Shown: in pieces, positions 52,220 to 61,101 of the stretch
How the letters are laid out: every line of letters starts with the position of its first letter
How positions within the stretch are numbered: the first letter of the stretch is position 1
Source: Pseudokineococcus lusitanus
Lineage (GTDB): Bacteria; Actinomycetota; Actinomycetes; Actinomycetales; Quadrisphaeraceae
Assembly: GCF_003751265.1 (NCBI RefSeq)
Contig: NZ_RJKN01000005.1
Coordinates: 248,001 to 312,000 of the forward strand
Length of the DNA stretch: 64,000 nucleotides
Direction of reading: 5' to 3'
Notes under the pieces: model-generated
What the model saw: only the letters and a program-made list of their open reading frames with translations
What the model was told of the DNA's origin: nothing
Database searches by the model: none
Translations under genes and position numbers: made by a program

Positions 52220-52980
52220 GCGCCCCGGGCCGCACGACGGCCCCCGGCCGCGAGTCCTACGGCGACGTCGTCCGCCGCCTCGCCGTCGCCCAGAAGAGCG
52301 GCCGCGGCGCGCCCGCCTGGTCCCGCTACGTCAACCGCCCGCTGGGGCGCCGGTTCGCCGCGGCGGCGTACCTGCTGGGCCGCACGCCGAACCAGGTGAC
52401 GGCGCTCAGCGGGCTCGCCTCCTTCACGGGCATCGCCGTCCTGGCCCTCGCGCCCCGCTCGTGGGCCGTGGGCGTCCTCGTCGCCGTGCTGCTCGTCCTC
52501 GGGTACGCGCTCGACGCCGCCGACGGGCAGCTCGCCCGCCTGCGCGGCGGGGGCTCGCCGGCGGGGGAGTGGCTCGACCACATGGTCGACTGCGCCAAGA
52601 TCAGCTCGCTGCACCTCGCCGTGCTCGTCAGCACCTGGCGCGCGGCGGAGGACGGCGGGCTGCCGCTCGGCTGGGCGCTCCTGCCGATGGCCTTCACGGT
52701 CGTGGCCGCCGTCTCCTTCTTCGCGCAGATCCTCAACGAGCAGCTGCGCAGGGCGCACGGCGTCGAGCGGGCCCGCCTCGACCAGGGCTCCTCGCCGCTG
52801 CGCAGCCTCCTCGCCACGCCGACCGACTACGGGCTGCTCTGCGTGGTCTTCGTCCTGCTCGGCAGCGACGTCCTCTTCACGGCCGGCTACGGCCTGCTCC
52901 TCGCGGGCAGCGCCGGCTACCTCGCCCTCGCCCTCGTGAAGTGGTTCCGCGAGATGGACGCGCTCGGCCGCCGCGCGTGA
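52216..52980 (+). CDS. CDP-alcohol phosphatidyltransferase-family membrane enzyme
   Basis: The 254-residue membrane protein shows the family motif DAADGQLARLRGGGSPAGEW followed by LDHMVD (D-x2-D-G-x2-A-R-x8-G-x3-D-x3-D) near residue 100, and about six TM helices. The family links a CDP-alcohol to another alcohol, as in phospholipid or wall-polymer head-group transfer. The partner here is unknown; the context suggests glycan or lipid modification. It is coupled to both neighbours by GTGA overlaps. Confidence 0.9.
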   Translation: MSAPGRTTAPGRESYGDVVRRLAVAQKSGRGAPAWSRYVNRPLGRRFAAAAYLLGRTPNQVTALSGLASFTGIAVLALAPRSWAVGVLVAVLLVLGYALDAADGQLARLRGGGSPAGEWLDHMVDCAKISSLHLAVLVSTWRAAEDGGLPLGWALLPMAFTVVAAVSFFAQILNEQLRRAHGVERARLDQGSSPLRSLLATPTDYGLLCVVFVLLGSDVLFTAGYGLLLAGSAGYLALALVKWFREMDALGRRA

Positions 52981-53663
52981 CCGCCCTCGTGGGACGCCGC
53001 GCGGCGGCGGCCGCCCTCGCCGCCCTGCTCGCCCTGCCCCTGGCGGCGTGCTCGAGCGGGGACGACGCCGCCCCGGCGCCCCCGTCGTCCGCCGCGCCGA
53101 CGGGCGCGGTCCCCACGGCAGGGCCCTCGGCGTCCTCGACGACCACGCCCGCCGACCCGACGGCGGCGCCCCCGACCGACGGGTCGACCCCCGTGCCGGA
53201 GGACCCCGCGACGGACGACGGCACGGGCGGCTCGTCCGACGGGCCGCCCCTCGCGGACCCGCGCCCCACCGCCGCCGTGGAGACGCTCCCGCCCGTCCCG
53301 GCGGGGGAGGACGCGGCCCTGTCCGACGGGGTCGTCGTCCGCGTCCTCGACGTGCGGCAGGAGGAGGTGACCGCCACGGCGCCCGGCGACGTGGGCGGGC
53401 CGGCCGCCCTCGTGCGCCTCACCGCGCGCAACGGGTCCGACGCCGAGGCCGACCTCACGGGGCTCGCGGTCACCGCGGCGGTGGACGGTGCCCCCGCCCC
53501 GCCGCTCACGGTCGAGCAGGCGTCGCTGCTGGGCGGGACGCTCGCCCCCGGGGCCACGGCCGAGGGGACCTACGTCTTCGGCCTCGGTGACGGCGACCTC
53601 TCGACGCTCGTCGTCGACGTGTCGTCCGGCACCTCGAGCACCGTGGTGCGCGTCGAGCCCTGA
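52977..53663 (+). CDS. Secreted lipoprotein with DUF4352-like beta domain
   Basis: A 228-residue lipoprotein: signal peptide with lipobox LAACS, Cys at residue 25, then a Pro/Thr/Ser/Asp spacer (28-100), and an Ig-like domain (residues 110-228) with VVVRVLDVRQEEVTA and VRLTARNGSDAEADLTGLAV, the DUF4352 pattern. The role is unknown. GTG 52977 overlaps the previous stop. It closes the three-gene coupled set that begins with the glycosyltransferase. Confidence 0.8.
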   Translation: MTALVGRRAAAAALAALLALPLAACSSGDDAAPAPPSSAAPTGAVPTAGPSASSTTTPADPTAAPPTDGSTPVPEDPATDDGTGGSSDGPPLADPRPTAAVETLPPVPAGEDAALSDGVVVRVLDVRQEEVTATAPGDVGGPAALVRLTARNGSDAEADLTGLAVTAAVDGAPAPPLTVEQASLLGGTLAPGATAEGTYVFGLGDGDLSTLVVDVSSGTSSTVVRVEP

Positions 53664-53717
53664 CCCCCGCCGGAGGACGACCTGGGGAAAGCGGGCGGAC
53701 CGGTCGTCACTGACCGT

Positions 53718-53723
53718 TACCGT
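53718..53723 (+). promoter_or_regulatory. -10 box of the first giant surface protein gene
   Basis: TACCGT, about 45 nt before the transcription-to-translation start at 53775. GGGGGA at about 53766 serves as ribosome site. Confidence 0.45.
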
Positions 53724-53774
53724 GGTGCTTCGACGTCGGCTCGGGCCGGCGCGCGCCGAGGGACCGGGGGAACG

Positions 53775-56700
53775 GTGGACGCACGCGGACGCACCACGAC
53801 CACGCGCGACGGCAGGACCGCCAGGTCCCGACGGCGGGCGGCCGCGGTGGCCGTCGCCGCCGTCGCGCTCGTCGCCGGGGGCACGGCCCCCGTCGTCGCC
53901 GCCCCGGGCGCCGCCACGGCGTCGGCGACCTCCGGGGCCGCCTCCTCGGCGACGACCGCCGAGCTGCCGCAGCCGGTCACGGCCGACGCGCTGCCGACGG
54001 TGCAGGTCGACGGGGTCGTCTGGGACGTCCTCGTCGTCGGCGACCGCGCCTACGCCACCGGCTCCTTCAAGAACGCCCGCCCGGCCGGCGCCGCCCCGGG
54101 GACCCAGCAGACGCCCCGCAGCAACATCCTCGCCTTCGACGTGCGCACCGGGGCGCTCCTGCCCGGCTTCACGGCCTCGCTCGACGCGCAGGGCCTCGCG
54201 CTCGAGGCCTCCGCGGACGGCTCGCGGATCTTCGTGGCGGGCGACTTCACCCGCGTCAACGGCGTCGCGCGCTCGCGCGTCGCGGCCCTCGACCCGGCCA
54301 CGGGCGCCCTCGTCACGGGCTTCCGCGCGGACGCCAACGCCCGGGTCCGGGCGCTCGCGGTCAAGGGCAGCACCCTCTACCTCGGCGGCATCTTCACGAC
54401 CGTGAACGGCCAGTCGCGCACCCGCCTGGCGGCCGTCGCGGCCTCCACGGGCGGGCTCGGCGGCTGGCGGCCCTCCGCCGACGCGGAGGTCATGGACCTC
54501 GTCGCGCCGGCCACGACGGGCACCCTCGTGGCCGCCGGGCGCTTCACGACGCTCGGCGGGCAGGCGGCGCCGGGCTCCGGCGCCCTCGACGCCCTCAGCG
54601 GCGCCCCCCGCCCCTGGGCCGTCAACGGACTGCTGAAGAACAGCGGTGCCGACGCGGCCATCTGGTCGCTGACGACCGACGGCGACCAGGTCTTCGGCAC
54701 CGGCTACGACTACTACGGGCCCTACGACTTCGAGGGCTCCTTCGCCGCGCGCGCGGACGGCGGGGCGCTCGACTGGGTGGCCGGCTGCCGCGGCGACACC
54801 TACGACGTCGCGGTCGAGGGCGACGTCGTCTACACCGCGGGCCACCCGCACGACTGCGAGATGGTCGGCTCGATGCCGGAGCAGACGCCGCGCACCCACC
54901 TGCGGGCGCTCGCGACGACGCGGACCGCCACCCGGCTCAACACGTACGGGACGTACTCCGGCCGCCCGGCCCCCTCGGCGCTCCACTGGCTGCCCGCGAT
55001 GGACGTCGGCTCGGTCACCGGCCAGCGCCAGGCGGCGTGGACGGTCGACACGGGCAGCGGCTACGTCGTCATGGGCGGCGAGTTCCCCACCGTCAACGGC
55101 ACCCGCCAGGCGGGGCTCGTCCGCTTCACGACGCGCGACCGCGCCCCGCGGGCCCAGGGCCCCAACGGCTACGCCCCGCTCACGCCGACCGCGGACGCCG
55201 CGGGCCCCGGCGCCGTGCGCCTGCGCTGGCAGGCCGCCTGGGACCGCGACGACGCGACGCTGACCTACGAGCTGCTCCGCGGCGCCGCGTACTCCTCCGC
55301 GGTGGTCGTCGGGCGGCTCGAGCGATCGTCGGCCTCGTGGGACCGGCCCGTGCTGGCCCTCACGGACCGCACCGCGCCCGCCGGCAGCTCGCAGAGCTAC
55401 CGCGTCCGCGTCCGGGACGCGGACGGCAACGAGATGGTCAGCCCCACGGTCGTCGCGCAGGTGCCCGCCGGCACCGCCGCCGCGCGGACCGCCTACGGCG
55501 ACGCGGTGCTCGAGCGCGACGTCGTCGCCTACTGGCCGATGGGCGAGCCCTCCGGCACCGTCGCCCGCGACGAGGCGGGCGTCGACGACCTCGCCCTCGC
55601 GGGCGCCACCCGCGGCGTCGCGGGGGCGCCGGGCACGGGCACCGCGACCCGCCTGCCCGGCTCCGGGGCGGTGCCCGGCGCCTCGACCGTCCAGCGGCGC
55701 GGCCCGCTGCAGCTCAGCGTCGAGGCGTGGGTGCGGACGACGTCGACGCGCGGCGGCAAGCTCGTCGGCTTCGGCACGAGCCGGACGGGCGGCAGCCCCG
55801 GCGGCTACGACCGGCACCTCTACCTCTCCGACGACGGCCGCGTCGTCTTCGGCGCCTACCCGGGCGCGATCCGCACGGTGGAGAGCGGGCCCGGCCTCGC
55901 CGACGGCCGGTGGCACCACGTCGTCGGCACGCTCGGCGACGAGGGCATGACCCTCTACGTCGACGGCGCCCGGGTCGCCTCCCGCGCCGACACCACCTCC
56001 GGGGACCGCGTCGCCGGCTACTGGCGCGTCGGCGGGGACACCCTGTCCGGCTGGCCGCGGACGCCCAGCAGCACGGCGCTGGCGGGGGACGTCGACGACG
56101 TCGCCGTCTACGCCGAGGTGCTCGACGCCGCGACGGTCGCCCGCCACCACGCCCTCGGCACGGGAACGCCCGCCCCACCGCCCGCCCCGGTGGCGCCGGT
56201 GGCGAGCGCGCGGGTCACCGCGGACGGCCTCACGGTCGCGCTCGACGGCTCGGCGTCCTCCGACCCCGACGGCGAGGTGCGCTCGTGGTCGTGGGCCACC
56301 GGGGACGGCCGCACCGTCACCGGCCGCACCGCGACGCACACCTACGCGGCCGCCGGCACGTACCGGGTCACCCTCACCGTCACCGACGCGACGGGGCTCA
56401 CGGGGACGACGAGCACCGACGTCACCGTCACCGCCCCGGTCACGCCGCCGCCGGCGACGGGGCCGCTGGCCGCGGACGACTTCTCGCGCCAGGTGACGAG
56501 CGGCCTCGGGACCGCCCCGACCGGCGGGGCCTGGACCGTGTCCGGCTCGACCACCCGGTCCTCGGTGTCCGGCGGCGCCGCCCGGGTCCTCGTCGACCCC
56601 TCCCGGACGGCGGTGCTGCGCCTGCCCGGCGTCTCGGCCGCCGACGTCGACCTCGTGCAGACGGTCGCGCTCGACACCGCCGCCACCGGCGGGGGCGCGT

Positions 56701-57092
56701 ACGTCGCGCCCGTCGTGCGCCACACCGACGCGGCGGACTACCGGGTGCGGCTCCGCCTGCAGGCGGACGGGTCGACGACCGCGCTGCTCCAGCAGCGGTC
56801 CGGCACGACGGAGCGCTCGCTCGGCACCCAGGTCGTCGTCCCCGGCGTCGGCTCGGCGCCGGGCCGGTCGGTGGCGGTGCGCCTGCAGGTCACCGGCACG
56901 GCCCCCGCCCAGCTGCGCGCCAAGGTCTGGGACGCCGCCGGCGCCGAGCCCTCCGCGTGGACGCTGCAGGCGACCGACGCGTCCGCCGACGTGCAGGGCG
57001 AGGGCGCGGTGGGCCTGTCCGTGTACACCTCCGGCTCCTCGACCGCCGCCACCGCGCTCCGCTACGACGACGTCCGGGCCGTCCGCCCGTGA
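53775..57092 (+). CDS. Giant secreted propeller-FN3-LamG-PKD protein, paralog 1
   Basis: The 1105-residue exported protein has a signal peptide (cleaved near APVVAAPGAA). Residues 70-450 form a beta-propeller of repeats such as LYLGGIFTTVNGQSRTRLA and VAAGRFTTLGGQ. Residues 465-570 are FN3-like (VRLRWQAAWDRDDATLTYEL). Residues 575-795 are a LamG/concanavalin-type lectin domain (VEAWVRTTSTRGGKLVGFG, WHHVVGTLGDEGMTLYVDG). One PKD domain (810-888) and a C-terminal beta-sandwich (895-1105, DDFSRQVTSGLGTAP) follow. No sortase motif or TM end is seen. A role in adhesion or glycan binding is inferred from the domains. It is the first of three tandem relatives. Confidence 0.88.
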   Translation: MDARGRTTTTRDGRTARSRRRAAAVAVAAVALVAGGTAPVVAAPGAATASATSGAASSATTAELPQPVTADALPTVQVDGVVWDVLVVGDRAYATGSFKNARPAGAAPGTQQTPRSNILAFDVRTGALLPGFTASLDAQGLALEASADGSRIFVAGDFTRVNGVARSRVAALDPATGALVTGFRADANARVRALAVKGSTLYLGGIFTTVNGQSRTRLAAVAASTGGLGGWRPSADAEVMDLVAPATTGTLVAAGRFTTLGGQAAPGSGALDALSGAPRPWAVNGLLKNSGADAAIWSLTTDGDQVFGTGYDYYGPYDFEGSFAARADGGALDWVAGCRGDTYDVAVEGDVVYTAGHPHDCEMVGSMPEQTPRTHLRALATTRTATRLNTYGTYSGRPAPSALHWLPAMDVGSVTGQRQAAWTVDTGSGYVVMGGEFPTVNGTRQAGLVRFTTRDRAPRAQGPNGYAPLTPTADAAGPGAVRLRWQAAWDRDDATLTYELLRGAAYSSAVVVGRLERSSASWDRPVLALTDRTAPAGSSQSYRVRVRDADGNEMVSPTVVAQVPAGTAAARTAYGDAVLERDVVAYWPMGEPSGTVARDEAGVDDLALAGATRGVAGAPGTGTATRLPGSGAVPGASTVQRRGPLQLSVEAWVRTTSTRGGKLVGFGTSRTGGSPGGYDRHLYLSDDGRVVFGAYPGAIRTVESGPGLADGRWHHVVGTLGDEGMTLYVDGARVASRADTTSGDRVAGYWRVGGDTLSGWPRTPSSTALAGDVDDVAVYAEVLDAATVARHHALGTGTPAPPPAPVAPVASARVTADGLTVALDGSASSDPDGEVRSWSWATGDGRTVTGRTATHTYAAAGTYRVTLTVTDATGLTGTTSTDVTVTAPVTPPPATGPLAADDFSRQVTSGLGTAPTGGAWTVSGSTTRSSVSGGAARVLVDPSRTAVLRLPGVSAADVDLVQTVALDTAATGGGAYVAPVVRHTDAADYRVRLRLQADGSTTALLQQRSGTTERSLGTQVVVPGVGSAPGRSVAVRLQVTGTAPAQLRAKVWDAAGAEPSAWTLQATDASADVQGEGAVGLSVYTSGSSTAATALRYDDVRAVRP

Positions 57093-57114
57093 CGCCGGGA
57101 CGGTCGCCGGGCGT

Positions 57115-57130
57115 GACGGACTAGTCCGTC
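57115..57130. terminator. 16-bp palindrome after paralog 1
   Basis: GACGGACTAGTCCGTC is perfect and lies 23 bp after the stop. It may be a terminator. Confidence 0.45.
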
Positions 57131-57160
57131 CGGACCCTTCTCCGCCGAAGCCCGGCACCG

Positions 57161-57182
57161 AGCGTGACGGCCGACCTACCCT
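57161..57182 (+). promoter_or_regulatory. Promoter of paralog 2, shared block with paralog 3
   Basis: AGCGTGA (57161-57167) and TACCCT (57177-57182) are separated as in the promoter of paralog 3 (61013 and 61029); the 25-bp block differs at about five positions. Leader length is about 65 nt. GAGGAGG before ATG 57255 is the ribosome site. Confidence 0.6.
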
Positions 57183-57254
57183 CGCGCCGCGGGGCCGGGA
57201 GCGGCCGGCCCCCTCGGGACGCCCGGCCGGGAGGCCGGGCGGCGAGGAGGAGCC

Positions 57255-60200
57255 ATGGGCACCACGGGTCCCCGGCGGCGGGTGCGTCGCGCGGCACGAC
57301 GGGCGGCGGTGCTCCCGCTGCTCCTGCTCGCCCCGCTCCTCGTCGCCCCGCCGGTGACGGCCGCCCCGGCGTCGTCGTCGTCGACGTCGGCGGCCCCGGC
57401 CCCGGTGAGCGCCGACGTGCTGCCGACGGTGCAGGTCGACGGGGTGGTGTGGGACACGCTCGTCCTCGGCGGGACGGTGTACGCCACCGGCTCCTTCGCG
57501 CAGGCGCGGCCCGCCGGCGCCGCGCCGGGCACGCAGCTGACGCCGCGGTCGAACGTCCTGGCCTTCGACCTCGCGACGGGCGAGCTCCTCACCGGCTGGG
57601 ACGCGGTCCTCGACGGCCAGGGCCTCGCGCTCGCGGCGTCGGCCGACGGCAGCCGCATCTTCGTCGGCGGTGACTTCGCCGCCGTGGACGGGGTGCCCCG
57701 CAACCGCCTGGCCGCGCTGGACGCCCGCACGGGTGACCTCGTGACGGGGTGGAAGGCCAACGCCGGCGCCCGCGTCCGTGCGCTCGCCGTGAGCGGCGAC
57801 ACCCTCTACGTCGGCGGCGTCTTCACGACGCTCGCGGGCCAGGCCCGCACCCGGCTGGGAGCGGTCTCCGCCACGACGGGGGCGCCGACGACGTGGGCGC
57901 CGACCGCCGACGCCGAGGTGACGGCGCTCGCCGTGCCAGAGGGCACCGGGTCCGTCGTCGTCGCGGGCCGTTTCACGACGCTCGACGACCAGGTCGCCCG
58001 CGGCAGCGGGGCGGTCGACGCCGTCACCGGCGCGAGCCGGCCGTGGGCCGTCAACGCGACGATCCAGAACTACGGCCCGGACTCGGCGATCTACTCGCTG
58101 ACGACGAGCGGCGGCCAGGTCTTCGGCTCGGGGTACGACTTCGGCGGGCCCAGCGACTTCGAGAACACCTTCGCCGCGGACGCCGCCACGGGGACCCTGC
58201 AGTGGGTGGCCGGGTGCTACGGCGACACCTACGACACGGCTCCCGTGGGGGGCGTCCTCTACTCCGTGGGCCACCCGCACAACTGCTCGGCGATCGGTGG
58301 CAACCCCGAGACGAGCCCGCGCTCGTGGCAGCGCGCCATGGTGACGACGACGGCGCCGGCCGCGGACGGCTCGACGAACGTCGGCGGGCCCTTCCCCGGG
58401 CAGCCGCGCCCCGAGCTCCTCGCGTGGACGCCCGAGCTGGCCGCGGGCACGGTCACCGGGCAGCAGCAGGGTGCGTGGACGGTCAGCGCGACGGACGGCT
58501 ACGTCGTCCTCGGCGGCGAGTTCCCCACCGTCAACGGCGTGGCCCAGCAGGGGCTCGTCCGCTTCGTGCCCCGCGCCGCCTCCCCCCGCCGGGAGGGCCC
58601 CAACGGCTACACCGACCTGGCACCGGCCGTCACGGCCACGGCGCCGGGCGTCCTGCGGGCGTCGTGGCGCGCGGCGTACGACCGCGACGACCGCGTCCTG
58701 ACGTACGAGCTGCTCCGGGGGGAGAAGCTGTCCACGGCGACCGTCGTGGGTCGCCGCACGGCGTCCACGGCCTGGTGGTCCCGGCCGACCCTGGCCCTCT
58801 CGGACGCCACCGTCCCCGCCGGCGCCCCGCAGACCTACCGCGTGCGGGTGGCCGACGCCGACGGCAACGTCCTCGTCGGCCCGAAGGTGACCGTCGACGG
58901 CCCGGCGACCGCCGCCACGCCGAGCCCCTCCGCCGACGCGGTGGTCGCCGACGGCGCCACGGCGTACTGGCGGCTCGGCGAGCCGTCGGGCACACGCGCC
59001 TTCGACCTCGTCGGCGCCGACGACCTCGTGCTGCCGACGTCGGCCGCGCGCGGCGCCGCGGGCGTCCTGGCCGGCGACGCGGCGACGACCTTCGCGGGGA
59101 GCGGGTCGCTGCAGGGCGTCTCGACGACGGCGCAGGCCGCGCCGCAGACGTACTCCGTCGAGGCGTGGTTCCGCACGACGAGCCGCCGCGGCGGCAAGGT
59201 CGTCGGCGTCGGGAGCAGCCGGACCGGCGCCAGCGCCACGACGGACCGCAACGTCTACCTCACGAGCTCGGGCCAGCTCGTCCACGCCGTCAGCACCGGC
59301 GGCACGGTGCGCGGCGTCCAGAGCGCCGCCGCCTACAACGACGGGCGGTGGCACCACCTCGTCGCCTCGCTCGGGGCGGACGGGATGCAGCTGTCCGTCG
59401 ACGGCGTCCTCGTGGGGCGTCGGGCCGACGTGACGTCCGCCCGGTCCCTCACGGGCTACTGGCGTGTCGGCGGGGACTCGCTGTCCGGCTGGCCACTGCG
59501 GCCGGCGTCGGACGCGCTCGCCGGGACCGTCGACGAGGTGGCGGTCTACCCGACCGTGCTGACGACGGGCCAGGTGCGGTCCCACGCCGCGGCCGGCGGC
59601 CTCGCCGCCCCGAACGACGTCCCCACGGCGGTCGCGACGGTCACGCCCTCGTGGTCGTCCGTGCAGCTCGACGGCACCGCCTCGAGCGACCCCGACGGCC
59701 GGGTCGTCGCGTGGGCCTGGGACCTGGGCGACGGGTCGACGACGACCGGGGCCACGGCCCGCCACACCTACGCGGCGGCCGGCCGGTACACGGTGACCCT
59801 CGTCGTCACCGACGACCGTGGCGCCACGGCCCGCACGACCGCGGTCGTCGACGTCGTCGAGCCGCCCAACACGGCCCCCACGGCGACGGTCGCCGCGAGC
59901 ACGGGCGGCCTGGACGTCTCCCTCGACGGCAGCGGGTCGACGGACGCCGACGGCCGGGTCGTCGCGTGGGCCTGGGACCTCGGCGACGGGCAGGTGGCCG
60001 CGGGGGAGCGGGTCCGGCACACCTACGCCGCGGGCGGCACCTACGTCGTCACCCTCACGGCCACCGACGACGACGGCGCCACCGCGACCGCGAGCCGCAC
60101 CGTCGAGGTGGTCGCGCCGCCGGTGGTCCCCGCGGGGACCGTCGCCTGGGACACCTTCGCCCGCACCGTCGCCGGCGGGCTCGGCACGGCCGAGCTCGGC

Positions 60201-60779
60201 GGCGCGTGGACGACGACCGGGGCCGCGGGCGGGACCTCCGTCGACGGTGCCGCCGGGGTGCTCTCCGTGGCCGCCGGCCGTGCCGTCAGCGGCCGGCTGG
60301 CGTCCGTGGCCGCGGGGGACGTCTCGCTGACGACGACCGTGCGGCCCGACGCCCTGCCCACGGGCGGCGGCGTCTTCGTGGCGGGCGCGGTGCGGGCGGG
60401 GACCGACGGCGAGTACCGCGCCAAGGTGCGGGTGCTCGCCGACGGGTCCGTGACCCTCGGGCTGGCCCGCACCGACGGCACGGCCGAGACGACGCTGGCC
60501 GCGCCCGTGGCCGTGCCGGGGCTCGTGGTGGCGCCCGGCGCCGGCCTGCGGCTCCGCCTCGAGGCCGTGGGCACCGACCCGACGATGCTGCGGGCCCGGG
60601 CGTGGGCCGAGGGCACGGCGGAGCCGGACGGCTGGCAGCGCACGGCCACCGACGCCACGGCGTCCCGCCAGGGGCCCGGCGGCGTCGGGCTGTGGGCGTA
60701 CCTCTCCGGCTCGTCGACGGCCCCGGTCGCCCTGCGCGTCGACGACCTCGCCGCGGGCACCGGCGTCGCCCGGCGGTGA
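57255..60779 (+). CDS. Giant secreted propeller-FN3-LamG-PKD2 protein, paralog 2
   Basis: The 1174-residue protein has the same plan as paralog 1: signal peptide (residues 1-40, RRAAVLPLLLLAPLLVAPPV), propeller (50-440, with GGVFTTLAGQARTRLGAV), FN3 (455-555), LamG (560-775), but two PKD domains (790-868, 875-952), then the C-terminal sandwich (963-1174). NC and HPHNC segments in the propeller hold conserved Cys pairs. The second PKD domain resembles the first (VVAWAWDLGDG in both), so it looks like a duplication absent in paralog 1. Its C-terminus ends VDDLAAGTGVARR. It has its own promoter. Confidence 0.88.
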   Translation: MGTTGPRRRVRRAARRAAVLPLLLLAPLLVAPPVTAAPASSSSTSAAPAPVSADVLPTVQVDGVVWDTLVLGGTVYATGSFAQARPAGAAPGTQLTPRSNVLAFDLATGELLTGWDAVLDGQGLALAASADGSRIFVGGDFAAVDGVPRNRLAALDARTGDLVTGWKANAGARVRALAVSGDTLYVGGVFTTLAGQARTRLGAVSATTGAPTTWAPTADAEVTALAVPEGTGSVVVAGRFTTLDDQVARGSGAVDAVTGASRPWAVNATIQNYGPDSAIYSLTTSGGQVFGSGYDFGGPSDFENTFAADAATGTLQWVAGCYGDTYDTAPVGGVLYSVGHPHNCSAIGGNPETSPRSWQRAMVTTTAPAADGSTNVGGPFPGQPRPELLAWTPELAAGTVTGQQQGAWTVSATDGYVVLGGEFPTVNGVAQQGLVRFVPRAASPRREGPNGYTDLAPAVTATAPGVLRASWRAAYDRDDRVLTYELLRGEKLSTATVVGRRTASTAWWSRPTLALSDATVPAGAPQTYRVRVADADGNVLVGPKVTVDGPATAATPSPSADAVVADGATAYWRLGEPSGTRAFDLVGADDLVLPTSAARGAAGVLAGDAATTFAGSGSLQGVSTTAQAAPQTYSVEAWFRTTSRRGGKVVGVGSSRTGASATTDRNVYLTSSGQLVHAVSTGGTVRGVQSAAAYNDGRWHHLVASLGADGMQLSVDGVLVGRRADVTSARSLTGYWRVGGDSLSGWPLRPASDALAGTVDEVAVYPTVLTTGQVRSHAAAGGLAAPNDVPTAVATVTPSWSSVQLDGTASSDPDGRVVAWAWDLGDGSTTTGATARHTYAAAGRYTVTLVVTDDRGATARTTAVVDVVEPPNTAPTATVAASTGGLDVSLDGSGSTDADGRVVAWAWDLGDGQVAAGERVRHTYAAGGTYVVTLTATDDDGATATASRTVEVVAPPVVPAGTVAWDTFARTVAGGLGTAELGGAWTTTGAAGGTSVDGAAGVLSVAAGRAVSGRLASVAAGDVSLTTTVRPDALPTGGGVFVAGAVRAGTDGEYRAKVRVLADGSVTLGLARTDGTAETTLAAPVAVPGLVVAPGAGLRLRLEAVGTDPTMLRARAWAEGTAEPDGWQRTATDATASRQGPGGVGLWAYLSGSSTAPVALRVDDLAAGTGVARR

Positions 60780-60799
60780 CCCGACGGGGCGCCGGGGGA

Positions 60800-60819
60800 G
60801 GGGCCTCCAGGAGGTCCCC
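60800..60819 (+). terminator. Hairpin after paralog 2
   Basis: GGGGCCTCC-A-GGAGGTCCCC forms a short stem with one mismatch, 21 bp after the stop. Confidence 0.4.
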
Positions 60820-60887
60820 GTCCGCGCCGATGACCCGGGGGCGGGCACCGTCGGCCCGTCGGTGCGGCGCCCCGGGCCGCCACCGAC

Positions 60888-60930
60888 GGCCACCGCGCTG
60901 CGCGACGACGACGTCCGGGCCACCCGGCCC
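60888..60930 (+). pseudogene. Fragment of the 3' end of a lost paralog
   Basis: The 43 bases read ATALRDDDVRATRP in one frame. Paralog 1 ends ATALRYDDVRAVRP, and the DNA is alike at about 36 of 40 positions. Paralog 2 ends differently (ALRVDDLAAGTG). So this is the end of a third or fourth gene copy left by deletion or unequal crossover. No other part of that gene is found nearby. Confidence 0.7.
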
Positions 60931-61012
60931 GGAGGTCCGGGGACGGGCACCCACCTCACCGCCGGTGAGGGCATCGGCCGTCCGGGTGGCTCTGCGCTGC
61001 GTGCGATGACGC

Positions 61013-61034
61013 AGCGTGAGAGGCGACCTACTCT
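61013..61034 (+). promoter_or_regulatory. Promoter of paralog 3
   Basis: AGCGTGA (61013-61019) and TACTCT (61029-61034) match the block before paralog 2 in sequence and spacing. The leader is about 65 nt, ending with GAGGAGA before ATG 61102. Confidence 0.6.
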
Positions 61035-61101
61035 CGACAGAGCACCGGGCCGACCGGTGCCCGAGGACGGCGGGCCGGCGAGCCGGCGGCGAGGAGAAGC
61101 C

